Of a stretch of 52,914 nucleotides of DNA, positions 12,429 through 23,153 are shown piece after piece. The translations under genes and the position numbers were made by a program. Under the pieces are notes generated by a model, which was given only the letters and a program-made list of their open reading frames with translations, searched no databases and had not been told where the DNA came from. Each line of letters starts with the position of its first letter. The first letter of the stretch is position 1. Location of the stretch: NCBI GenBank assembly GCA_027603945.1, contig JADIIU010000090.1, positions 1 through 52,914 on the forward strand, in the 5' to 3' direction. Origin of the DNA: Terramyces sp. JEL0728 (Eukaryota > Chytridiomycota > Chytridiomycetes > Rhizophydiales > Terramycetaceae).

Positions 12429-12592
12429 ATGGACGACTTTAATCATTTGGATGGGATTGGAACTCGAGAACTCCACGAGCTGTTTCCAGAACTAGCTCGC
12501 GAACAGGACTTGCAATTGCTTGATCCCGCCCATAGATCTTGCGAATCTAATCAACGCTGCCAATTTCAAAATGCCCAACAAAGCAATAATGT
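12429..12592 (+). pseudogene. Truncated 5' fragment of HFM1/MER3 at the duplication junction
   Basis: First about 54 codons of the HFM1 gene (MDDFNHLDGIGTRELHELFP onward), matching the intact gene at 23154 with two residue changes (R for Q, A for V). The frame is cut at 12590-12592 and runs on into the acyltransferase 5' flank, giving 13 foreign residues before a stop at 12635. No helicase motif is retained. It is the right-hand remnant of duplication copy 1. Its upstream DNA is the HFM1 promoter region, so this now stands in front of acyltransferase copy 2. Confidence 0.9.
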
Positions 12593-12631
12593 ACAAAAGC
12601 AATTTCCACGACATTCGAACCTCATCTTCAA

Positions 12632-14506
12632 ATGAACATTTTAGGTTCCCATTGATTCACCCTAGGCTACATTTTAACGCAGTTCTTTCAGATGGTACTG
12701 TCGCTCTTTTTCAAAGAAATCAGAGTGCGAGGTGATTCAAATATTCCCTCTGGACCAGTGCTTTTCGCTGTAGCACCTCATGCAAATCAATTCATCGACC
12801 CTGTAATGTTATTCACTACTTGTGGTAGACAAGTTGGTTTCCTTGCTGCAAAGAAATCCATGGATTTGTTTTGGATCGGTTTATTCGCCCGAGCGTTCAA
12901 TTCCATTCCAGTTGAAAGACCACAGGATTTGATAAAGAAACAAAAAGGAAAGATTTACATGGAGGATGACGAATTAAAGGTATTTGGAGAGGAAACTACA
13001 TTCACAACCATCAAACCAAAAAGCGCTATTACTGTTAACGGTGAAGAAACCATGATTGCAGAAGTTATTTCAGACTCGGTTTTGCTGTTGCAAAAACCAT
13101 TCAAGCCAGATACATTTGCAGAGTTAAAGAAACAAAGGATAGAGTTCAAAATCACACCCCATGTTGATCAAGGAAAGATGTTTGACGAAGTTGTAAAGAG
13201 GCTATCCAAAGATGGGGCTGTAGGCATCTTTCCTGAAGGCGGTAGTCATGATAGATCTGAAATGCTGCCTCTGAAAGCTGGTGTTGCTATTGTAATTTTT
13301 ACTCACATAGATGGCTCTTGAAACTCTGGTAAAATTCCCAGGCACCAAGTTGAAAATTATTCCTGTTGGCTTGCATTATTTCCATGCAGACAAATTCAGA
13401 TCCCGAGCTGTTATTGAATACGGCGAGCAGATTGAAATCCCGCTTGAACTAGTTGATCAATACAAAAACGGCGGCCAAGACAAGAGACAGGCTATTGGAT
13501 TATTGATGGACACCATTCAAGTCCATTTGAAATCATTGACTGTTCAAGCAGCAGATTACGACTCGCTAATGGTAATTTTTAATAATATAGATTGCCCAAG
13601 CTGCCAGGAGATTGTACCAGCCAGAAAAGATTGATATTGACTCTTCTTTGATCATGTCTAGAAGATTTGCGCAAGGTTATTTTTATTAATACAGCATTTG
13701 AAAAGGAAAAGAATAATCCTCTCGTCCAGCAGTTGAAACAAGAGGTTTCTGAATACAACCGAATGCTGAAATTCTATGGGGTGAAGGATCATCAAGTCAA
13801 AAACACCAGCATCAAAGTTTCAAGAGCAATTTATTTGATTGTTCTTCGATCGTTGCAATTTATTGCATTGATTGTCTTGTCTGCGCCAACGTTGATTTTG
13901 GCTTGGCCGTTAATCTTTTTGACTCGCAAAGTATCTCATGAAAGAGCAGCTACTGCACTTGCAGGTTCAAAAGTCAAGATCAGTGGGAAAGATGTGGTGT
14001 CTACATGGAAGCTATTGACTGGCATTGCTGTCACTCCGCTCTTGTGGTTTGCATACTCATTCCTGGCATTTATCTACTACTACATTACCATTTCATACAG
14101 CTCTGGTGTAACTGCTGGTTTCGCCGTATTTATTACTTTGCCAATCCTGTCAATGGTCACAATCAGGTCAAGTGAAAACGCATACAACATTTTAGCTTCA
14201 ATCAGACCATTAATAGTATCAATTGGAAATACTATGTCTTCAAGCGAACCTCTACGAGTGTCTCGTCAGAAACTCCAACAAAAAATCAGAGATCTAGTCA
14301 ACCATCTTGGCCCCGAAGTATTCCCAAATTTTGAAGAAATGAGACTTGTGGGACAGGACGGACAGGTTAATTTCAATAAAATTGCGGCTAGCAAGTTGGG
14401 AAGAGGAAATGTTGATGGCACTGCTGTTACCAAGTTGGGTCAGGATGATACTTATGCGCTGAATACTGTTTTTGGAGAGGAGTTGGATAAGGTCAAGTTG
14501 AAATAA
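12632..14506 (+). CDS. Glycerol-3-phosphate O-acyltransferase (Gpt2/Sct1 type), copy 2
   Basis: Paralogue of the gene at 1891, with the same 598-residue protein and the same four introns (12645-12665, 13292-13310, 13572-13590, 13676-13694). Only two residue differences were noticed: GETT for GGTT before the FTTIK segment, and ITISYSS for ITVSYSS. All catalytic blocks (APHANQFIDP, FPEGGSHD) are intact. The upstream region differs completely from that of copy 1 beyond about 42 nt before the ATG: it is the HFM1 promoter and first codons. Its expression may therefore follow a different programme. Confidence 0.92.
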
Positions 14507-14626
14507 ATTGGTTGTTATTGCCCGTTGATCTTGTACTTGTTTCCATTAAGACTGTGGCAATTCTATATCTAGTGTGGCTATTTATCCGCACATTGCATAA
14601 AAACAAGTAGAATCAGGTTCTCTAAA

Positions 14627-14911
14627 ATGCCAACTGCCGAATGGAACGGAAAGATTATCGCATCATCGGCCACTTTTGAAAAAGTAGAAGGCAACATCTA
14701 TTTCCCAGTCGATTCAGTTGATAAACAATACTTGAAAGAGTCAAATACACATACTACGTGCGGATGGAAAGGGGTAGCTTCCTACTATACGCTATCTGTT
14801 GACGGAAGGGATAATGCGGATGCTGCATGGTACTATCCTGTTCCCAAACCCGCAGCTGATAACATCAAGGGATATGTTGCCTTCTGGAAAGGAGTCAAAG
14901 TTACCGCTTGA
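14627..14911 (+). CDS. DUF427 family protein, copy 2
   Basis: 94 residues, same family blocks as the gene at 3897. Differences from copy 1: V for I in YFPVDSVD, T for M in HTTCGW, V for I in WKGVASYY, R for K in DGRDN, V for A in YPVPKP. The open frame and the stop within TGAATAAA are kept. The excess of replacements over those in the flanking genes suggests relaxed constraint or simply a region not homogenised by conversion. Confidence 0.84.
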   Translation: MPTAEWNGKIIASSATFEKVEGNIYFPVDSVDKQYLKESNTHTTCGWKGVASYYTLSVDGRDNADAAWYYPVPKPAADNIKGYVAFWKGVKVTA

Positions 14912-15132
14912 ATAAATATATCAATTTCAGCTTGTTTTATTGAAATATTCCAGTTTGCTGCTCGTTTGATAGGTACAATTAATATGAGAAACTTGCTCTT
15001 TCACTGCAACTGCGCTAATATTCTCATATGTTCCTGTCTATGGGGAATATCAGAGCGATCTATGCATGATGATAGCCAAAGTCACTCGAAATCAATTTTC
15101 GGACATGAAATTTCTTGTAAAAATCTTTTTGA

Positions 15133-18100
15133 ATGGAAGAGGAAGACTTTTCAAAAATTGATTTGCAAGGCCGATTAGCCCATAAAGTACTCTGTTATTA
15201 ACCAGTCATGGAAAGCTAGGATATCAGGCTATGAGGAAATACAGAAACTGTTGAAACAAGGTGAAACTGTTGATTCTGGATTCATACTGAAAGCTATTTC
15301 TGATTCAAACCAGATCGCTTTAGAACAAGTACGTTGATTCTCAACCGTAGGGCATATTGGCAACTTTGGAATACTCAAAAACCAATACGCTGTCGCAGAA
15401 ACAGCTGAATCAATTGGTTATTTGCCTGGCTTCGACTAGACAGACTACTAAACAGACTGCGCAAGAGATTATCATGTTGAATATTGAAAAATCTGATCCA
15501 GCGACAGTATTGGAAATTCTGGTGGAGGCTTTTGGACACAAAACACCAAGGAATGTTGCAAGTGCTGTAAATTGCCTTGTACTAATCATCAATAACTTTG
15601 GTGTTCCTAGTATTCAAATTAAGCCTGTCCTGGGGAAATTATCTTTCCTCTTTGATCACAAAGATAAAAATGTTAGAGCTGAAGCTACTGCAATGACTGT
15701 AGAAATATTTAAATGGATCAAGAATGCGATTATGCCTTCTTTGCAAGAATTGAAGCCAGTGCAATTGAAAGATCTAGAGACTTTGTTTGAACAAAATAGA
15801 GATACTGTTCCTGCAAAGCAAAGGTATTTGTATTTAATCCAGGTATTTATCTAATGAAAAACCTAAAGCTGTGACTGACGCTGCAGAGGAAACTGTGGAA
15901 GAAGCCGCTGAGCAGACTGTTCCTGATGTCTTTGATTTTGCCGATCCTGTTGCGTTCATTGACAAAATTCCAAAATCATTTTATACAGATATTCAAAGTG
16001 CAAAGTGGAAAGAAAGAAAAGAAGCGCTGGAACTATTGCTTGGTTTACTATCTTATCCGAAATTGGAAGATGGTCGGTACCACGAACTTGTCAATATACT
16101 CAGTAAGAAATTAGCCGACCCAAATGTAGTTGTGTTGATTGTTGCTGCAAATTGTTTGGAAAAGTTGGCTTCTGGATTACGGGGTTCATTTAAAGAGTAC
16201 AGAAATATCGTTGTTTCGCCAACTTTAGATCGTCTCAAGGAAAAAAAGACAAATGTCATTGAAGCTTTACGAGCGCTGCTTGATTCAACTTACAAGAGTG
16301 TAAGTTCTTTTTTACTGTAGATAAACAAAGTAGGTGATATACTCGAAGACGCTTTGGCTGGAATGAACCACTCTAACCCTGTAGTAAAGAATGAATCTAT
16401 CCAGTGGCTGATCAGAAGCATGTCCAGCAAATCAAAAACGGAACTCTCAAAGCCAGAGATGAAACAATTGATCGAAAAGTTGTTGAAGCAGATGGATGAT
16501 GGTTCTGCAGATATTAGAGACTCTACCGCGCAATGTTTAGCTGTAATGATGAAAGTGTACGGTGAAAAGCTGGTCAACCCATTCTTGGATAGATTAGATA
16601 AAGTAAAACTGCAAAAAGTAACGGATCACTTTGAAAAGGCAAAAGGAGGTGCACAAAAAGTAGTTGAAAACCCAACTGAAAAGAAACCTCCGACAGCTCA
16701 AAAAGTGCCATCCCCAAAACCACTTTTAACTCGGCAGTCAAATTCAACTCTCGCCGCCGTGTCTCCACCAGCTAGTCCAAAGCCAGTGAAAACTCTGAAA
16801 AAGAAAGTCACTGGATCGTCGTCAGTAGCAACTCTTGGACCAAAATCAAACTCCCTTCCAGAAGAGGTCAAATACAGATACAGTGACGATAGTGCGATTG
16901 AATACATTGAAACTAATTTCAACAAAGAGGCTTTTGCTCAACTTGGTGATTCATTGTGGAAGATTCGACTGGAAGGTACAGTCTAACTAATTGAAGGAAT
17001 TCACAAAATCCTTGAGGTATTCAAAGAAAAGGAATTTGATACTGAAGCTCTCATTCGATATCTATTGAAAAAGCTGACTTGGAAGGAATCAAATTTCCAA
17101 GTAATGGTCGGAATGGTCAATGTTTTCACTATGACAACCACAAAGCCAACTTTTGATAGAGGATCTGGTGTTTTACTAGCTCACGGATTAGTGGAGAAAT
17201 TGGGGGACATGAAAATCAAAAAGGTAGCCGCCAATTGTCTGGATGAAATTTCAACAAAAATTTCCCTTAACGCAGTATTGGATGAAGCTTACCCAGCCAT
17301 TAGGCAAATGAAAGCCCCAAAAATCATTGCAGACACATTACTCTGGATCAATCAGAGTATAAAAGAATTTGGAGTTGCCGGGTTAAGTGTCAAAAGACTT
17401 GTTGGCTTGTGTAAAGAAATGCTGAACAGTCCTGCTGCACCTGTAAAAGCTCAAGCAATTAATATTCTGGCTACACTTAGACAATTTGCTGGACCTAGTA
17501 AGATATATATTTAATTCAGGTATTCGTGACATGTTGGCGGAATTACCTGCCAATGTACTATCAAACATTGATGCTGAATTTGGTAAAGTCGAAAAGTTGG
17601 CGCCGCCAGTTCCTACAAGAACGCAAGAAGCAAAACCCTTGATCAAAGAAGTGTTGGTAGCAAAATCTGACCTCAATGTTTCTCCAGAGTTGCTGAACAA
17701 GATGAATGATGCTAATTGGAAAGAAAGGAAAGAAGGCATGGAAGAATTCTCCAAATTATTATCAATGACTTTTGCATTAACTGCTAATTTGTCCTCTGAA
17801 ATCATAAATACCCTCAAAGCTCGGTTGAACGACAACAACAAAATCATTGCCACTTTTACCGTAGAAATTTGCACTGCGTTAATTAAATTAGTTGGCAAAG
17901 GATTTGATAGACATATAAAGATGTTAATTCCAGCTATATTGTCTCAATTGTCAGATCAAAAGCAGCAAATCAGAGATAAAGTCTTGGTGTTACTGGACCA
18001 AGCTAATTCTGCAATCGGAATAGGATCAATCTTGGTTAATATTTCACAATCACTCTCTCAAGATCAACCTCAAGTCCGCAAAGATTTATTGAAATGGCTG

Positions 18101-20988
18101 GCAGATAATAACAGCGCGCTCAAAGGTGAACAAGATAATGCGAGTCTGGTGCAGCCTTTGCTTGCATGTCTGCAAGATCGAAATGCTGACGTGCGCAAGT
18201 TGGCTCAAAGTGTAATTACAATCTTGGCAGAGTATGTTGACGTGGCATTCATCAGACAAAAAGCTGGAGATTTGTACCGCGGTGCGCAATTGGCATCAAT
18301 AACCCCTGTCCTTGAATCTTTAGGAGGGAGCAGCGAATCGACGCCTACAAACCCATCTACTGCTTCGGCAGTAACAAAGCAAGTATCGGAAAAGAAAAAA
18401 GTAGCAACCAAAGTAGCCAAACCAGCGGCAGTATCTGCCCCAAAGAAAGAACCGGCTGTGGAGGCAGTTAATGATGGTAATTTGTTGGCTGGTAGCGATC
18501 TTAAACTCAAAGAACAACGTGCTTCAATGGACAGAGGTGTTTATAAATGGACTTTTGACGCTCCAAGAAAAGATTTACAGGATTTACTTGCAGATCAGTT
18601 CCAACCTAATGTGTCTCCAGATTTGTTTGCGTTGTTGTTTAGTGCTGATCACTACAAGGAAAAGGACTATCTCAATGCGCTAAAGATGCTACACGCTTAC
18701 ATCACGGATCCGCAAACGGACAAGCAAATATTGATAGAAAGATGTGTTGCAAACTGCGACTTGATACTCAAATACACAACTATTCGATTCTTTGACACCA
18801 ATACTTCAATATTCATCAAGTGTTTAGATTTACTGGAAAGTTTCTTGCTAGTCTTGGATGAAGCCGGGTACTATTTCAACGAATATGAAGCCTCAAGCTT
18901 CCTCCCGTTCTTCATCAACAAGATGGGAGATCCAAAAGAAACTATGCGGGTCAAATTGCGTGCAATCATGAAGCAAATTGGACGGCTCTACCCTGTTTCT
19001 AAGCTACTGTTGTACTTGCTCAAAGGACTTGATTCTAAAAACTCGAAAACCAGGACAGAATGTCTGGATGAAATTGCATATTTGATTCAAAGAAATGGTT
19101 CCAGCGTCTTTGTTCCGTCGAAAACCGTTCCTGTTATTGCGCAACAAGTTGGCGACCGCGATGCTTCCGTTCGTAACGCTGCTTTGAATGCAATCTGTCA
19201 GGCATATTCTGGATTAGGCGATGATGTATTTAAACACCTGCAGAAAATCACCGATAAAGATCGTGATATGATCAATGAAAAGATTAGACGCATGGGGCCA
19301 AGAGCTGCAACTGTGCCTGCGGTTATTCCTTTGCCTCAAGGGTCGCCTCTTATAGCTAGAAAAATACCAGTGTCCTCAAGAAGTGCCACTCCGCTTAGCA
19401 GCTTGCCGGTTGAAGCAAAGAGTCCATTGTCTGCCAACCTACCAATTACTGTAAAGAAGGAATTTTCGTTAAACATTGACGAAATCTTTGAAAATAAGCC
19501 TGTAGAAGCTGCTCCTCAAAAACTAAACCGATTGGATCATTTGGAGAATCTGGAAGACAGATTAGAGGTTCGTTTGGAATTAGTCACAACACAGTTATTC
19601 AGCAGCGACAACGAAGTGGTTTTAGAGGCCGTTCGTCATTTGGAAAAGCTGATAGTTGCCAACTCTAACTCTGATACTATCCACTCTCGTAATCTTGTTG
19701 GATTGATTACGCCTTTGATGAACAACTCGTTTGCGAACCTCGGGACTGACAATGTGGTTAGTCGTATTTGCAAGCATTTCATTTCGGTATTAATCGGCAT
19801 CTTTTCCAGCAAAGAACAAGCTGTGTTTGTGGAATACGAAGCTTTGGAGGGCTGCATAAGAAGTGTATTGACAAGGTTAGTTGATCCAGCCCTCAACTCA
19901 TTTGACCCATCTAAAACCTTGTCAAGGGCTCTCAATATGTTGATGGTCCGTATTATAGAAAACTGTCCCCCAAACGCTACTTTTAGGTATTTATCAGTTG
20001 ATCATAGGGCATTGTTGCAAATTCTCAAAGAAGCCTCTCTAGAACCTGAAAGCTTTGAAGAATCCACCACTCTAAGCCAGAAGAAATACACAGAGCTGGT
20101 AATGAAATGTTTGTGGAAAATCACCAAAGTGCTGTCCGCCTTTATTGAAGGTAATCAATTACAAGTTGATGCCCTGCTCTTGGATATTCACCTGTTCTTG
20201 TCAGCAGCATCACCGCAATTTTGGAAAGCTAAGGTTGTTGAAGGAAAGTCTGCGCAGCCAGATATGCCTCTGCGCACAGTCAAGACCATTATGCACGAAT
20301 TAGTCAATATTTTAGGCGATGGTGTACTATTGCACACCGGAGCGATTCCAAACAATAGTCAGAATCATGTTTACAACTACCTTACCCAGATGATATCAAA
20401 TTTAACCAAAAAGAAACTGGGAGAAAGCCCAGGTAAAACACCTTCGCCTAAATATAACCGTGGTCCCACCGACTCTGAATTGTTGAATATTCTGGATGAG
20501 ATTTTCAAACAAATTTCAGACACGGAATCCAGCAAAGTTGGATTAGGTCGTTTGGCCGAACTTCAGAAACAGCATCCAAATGTTTTGCCATTGCTAGAAG
20601 TAAGACTGTCAAAGGAAGGTTCGTTCTTGCAATCGTATATCAGACGGGGGCTAGCTGCTATTTCACAGGAAGAAGTAGCAAAGAATACAGGCAAGCTAGC
20701 TTCTTTTGCGAAACCAACCCAAGACACTGTTGTCGCCAATATGTATGACCAAAAACTCCAAACACTACAAAAGATGTTTAAGAGCAACCAGATATCAGTA
20801 AACATTAACTAATCTAGCATGTGTCTACCACCTCAATTAACAGGACTGTTCCTACCCCGAGTATTACAGGAAATCCTATTTCATCAGTCAAAGATGTACA
20901 AAATGAAAAGACTTTGATGGATCTCAAGGAAAGATTGGCTAAAATGAAAAGGCTGGCCAGTAACTCTGTGGAGAACCTAGATCAATAA
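15133..20988 (+). CDS. XMAP215/Stu2/CKAP5-type microtubule polymerase, copy 2
   Basis: Full-length paralogue of the gene at 4410: 1903 residues, five TOG domains, seven introns at the same places (15187-15205, 15329-15350, 15824-15842, 16300-16320, 16976-16996, 17498-17519, 20798-20817). Intron 4 is 21 nt here against 22 nt in copy 1, one T being absent from its T-run. Residue differences cluster in the first third (for example VENPTEKK for VGAPTEKK, TGSSSVATL for TGSPSVATV). The large exon from about 17519 has only two changes (G for S in LGDGVLL, E for K in RLAELQK). It appears functional. Confidence 0.94.
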
Positions 20989-21073
20989 AATAGTTGTTCT
21001 TTGAAGGCTTTCTTTCCAATACTCAAGACATCTGCCATAATAGTGTTGGCAATTTTAGATCTTTGTCAAAAAA

Positions 21074-21784
21074 ATGAATCACTATCAAATACTTGGAATA
21101 GAATTTGCAGCAACAGATAAAGAAATTAGAAAAGCAGTGCGTGAGAAATCATTAATATACCATCCGGATAAAGTTGGTGATGACCAAAAAGCCGCTGAGC
21201 AGTTCCACTTGATTCAATTGGCAAAAGAAACTCTTCTTGATCCAGTCCTAAAACCGACATATGATTCCAAAATCAAAGCAGAACAGCTAAAGGATTTGAG
21301 GTTCAAGGAAATGAATGAACAAAGGCAAAAGGAGAAAATCAACTTGGAAAGGAGGGAAGAAGAGGCACGGAAACGAAAGTATGGAGATATGAATGAAAGA
21401 GAGCAAAAGCAGATTAAACTGCAGCAAATGAGAGAAAAGAATCTTCAAAGAACTCTTGCAAAGAAACAGCAAAAACAACAAGAGCGGATACGATTGCAGC
21501 CAGTAAACACAAATGATTTATCAATAATAGTCAAATTTAAAGATACTGATTCTATTGCACTGAAGAATTATTTTTCCAATTATGGTGAAATTAGTGATTT
21601 GATTTATAAACCAAAACAAGCGATAATCATTTACAAGGAAATCAATAGTGTCAAGGAAGCAGTAAAGTGTACGGATTTCACAGTCAAATCACTCACCGAT
21701 CGGTATCAAGGCGTGCACCTGAGTAGCGAGGGCAAAGGGAAAGAGTACGAGGATATCACTCTTAATAAACTAGGTAATTTATAG
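21074..21784 (+). CDS. DNAJC17/Cwf23-like J-domain protein, copy 2
   Basis: 236-residue paralogue of the gene at 10355 with the same J domain (HPD in YHPDKVGD), charged middle helix and RRM-like end. By eye the protein is identical to copy 1, with a few silent base changes. The run of A before the ATG is shorter here, which also removes the in-frame upstream TTG seen in copy 1 and supports the ATG used. Confidence 0.85.
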   Translation: MNHYQILGIEFAATDKEIRKAVREKSLIYHPDKVGDDQKAAEQFHLIQLAKETLLDPVLKPTYDSKIKAEQLKDLRFKEMNEQRQKEKINLERREEEARKRKYGDMNEREQKQIKLQQMREKNLQRTLAKKQQKQQERIRLQPVNTNDLSIIVKFKDTDSIALKNYFSNYGEISDLIYKPKQAIIIYKEINSVKEAVKCTDFTVKSLTDRYQGVHLSSEGKGKEYEDITLNKLGNL

Positions 21785-21841
21785 ATGGAGCGACTTTTTG
21801 GTATTACAGCCAAGACAATCTAAAATATAATTTATTAAAGC

Positions 21842-23010
21842 TTATTTTGAAGCTACAAAGCTGAATCCTTCGAAAGGATTCGAGTCAATCAACAATAGCT
21901 GATCATTCAAAAGACTGTTGCTGGACATTTCAGTAAATTCAGCAGCGAAATTACTGGTATCTAATAAATCATGGAGAACTGGTTTGTATGGCGGATCGTA
22001 CTGCTTTTCCATCACCTTTTTCCAGTCTAATTTTTCAAAGAATGAGTGAGATTTGATCTGATCTATTCCTTGACTGCCCAGCCTAACCCCAGGGTGTTTC
22101 TTCAACAGCTAATATTAATAGCAAGTACTTTGGTCAATAAATCTCTGCTCAAAGTAGTGAGATATTTGGGGAAATTTGGTTTCTTCTTTAGCACGTTTTC
22201 CATTATTTTCTTTCTATTGCTTCCTGAAAATGGTGGCGATCCGGTAAGCATATCATATAGCATTATCCCCAGACTCCAGTAATCAACCACTTTGCCATAT
22301 GGCTGCTCCTGGATAATTTCTGGAGCCATAAATTCTATTGTTCCGCACACTGTATGAGCGTCAATTGCCACTTTAGACAATCCAAAATCAGTTAATTTAA
22401 TGTGTCCTTCGCAGTCCAACATTACATTTTCAGGCTTCAAATCGCGATAAATAATCCCCAAGGAGTGCAAATGTTCAATACCCAACAGTAATTCGGATAT
22501 ATAAAATCTACTTGCATCTTGAGAAAACATTCGTTCCCGATTTAAAAGAGTAAATAACTCCCCTCCTGCACAATAGGTGAGGATCAAATACAGTCGAAAT
22601 GGGCTTTGAAACGCATAATACAGCTTCACAATAAATGGCGAATCAATATCCTTTAAAATACTCCTTTCGTTTCTAGTTTGTTGTTCATGTAATACAATAC
22701 TTGCTTTTTTTAATACCTTCATTGCAAACGATTGTTTGGTTTCAATTTCCCGCACCAAATACACTTTACCATAAGCTCCCTTGCCAATGACTGAGAGGAC
22801 ATGAAAATCTTCCAGCTGCACCCTCTTGCCGAGTGAATAGTTTTTTATTGGCAGGACAATATCGTCTTTTTGTATTTTGGAAAATGACGAATTAATTGGT
22901 TCGGATTCCAGACTAGTGTGCATATCATCGAATTGAAATATTTCTTGTTTGTCGTCTGAATTGTCTGATTGCACTGATTCATTGTCGTCCATTTCTGAAA
23001 AAACGTGCAC
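21842..23010 (-). CDS. AGC-family S6-kinase-like protein kinase, copy 2
   Basis: Paralogue of the kinase at 11132; 382 residues, one 20-nt intron at 22109-22128. All catalytic motifs (GKGAYGK, AMKVLKK, YRDLKPEN, DFGLSK, CGTIEFMAPE) and the NPFEGFSF hydrophobic motif are intact. One replacement was noticed (L for S in YLTTLSRD, end of the kinase core). It is divergent from HFM1 across about 140 nt, whereas copy 1 is divergent from the truncated HFM1 fragment. Confidence 0.92.
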
Positions 23011-23153
23011 TTTTGGAAAAAATAAAACAATGGCAAACTATCGGCAGTATTATAGAATAACCCCTGCTACTGTGATAAGAAAGCTTAAATAATCATAATT
23101 AAACTTTAAGATGTCGAGCAAAACTATAAATAGTCCAGCGTGCATATGTAGGT

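Larger units (their letters stand above)
1849..12592 (+). repeat. Tandem segmental duplication, copy 1
   Basis: Left copy of a direct duplication of about 10.74 kb. It contains five complete genes (acyltransferase, DUF427, XMAP215, DNAJC17-like, S6K-like) and the first about 54 codons of the HFM1 helicase. The left edge is at TGTACAAAAGC (1849). The junction with copy 2 is at 12590-12592, where the three bases TGT are shared by both edges. The copies match by eye at roughly 98-99% overall, with small indels confined to introns and intergenic DNA. Confidence 0.93.

Noticed and set aside
12429..12635. Small hypothetical protein of 68 residues
   Set aside because: The first 54 residues are a truncated HFM1 N-terminus and the rest is out-of-frame acyltransferase flank; a junction artefact of the duplication, not a separate gene.
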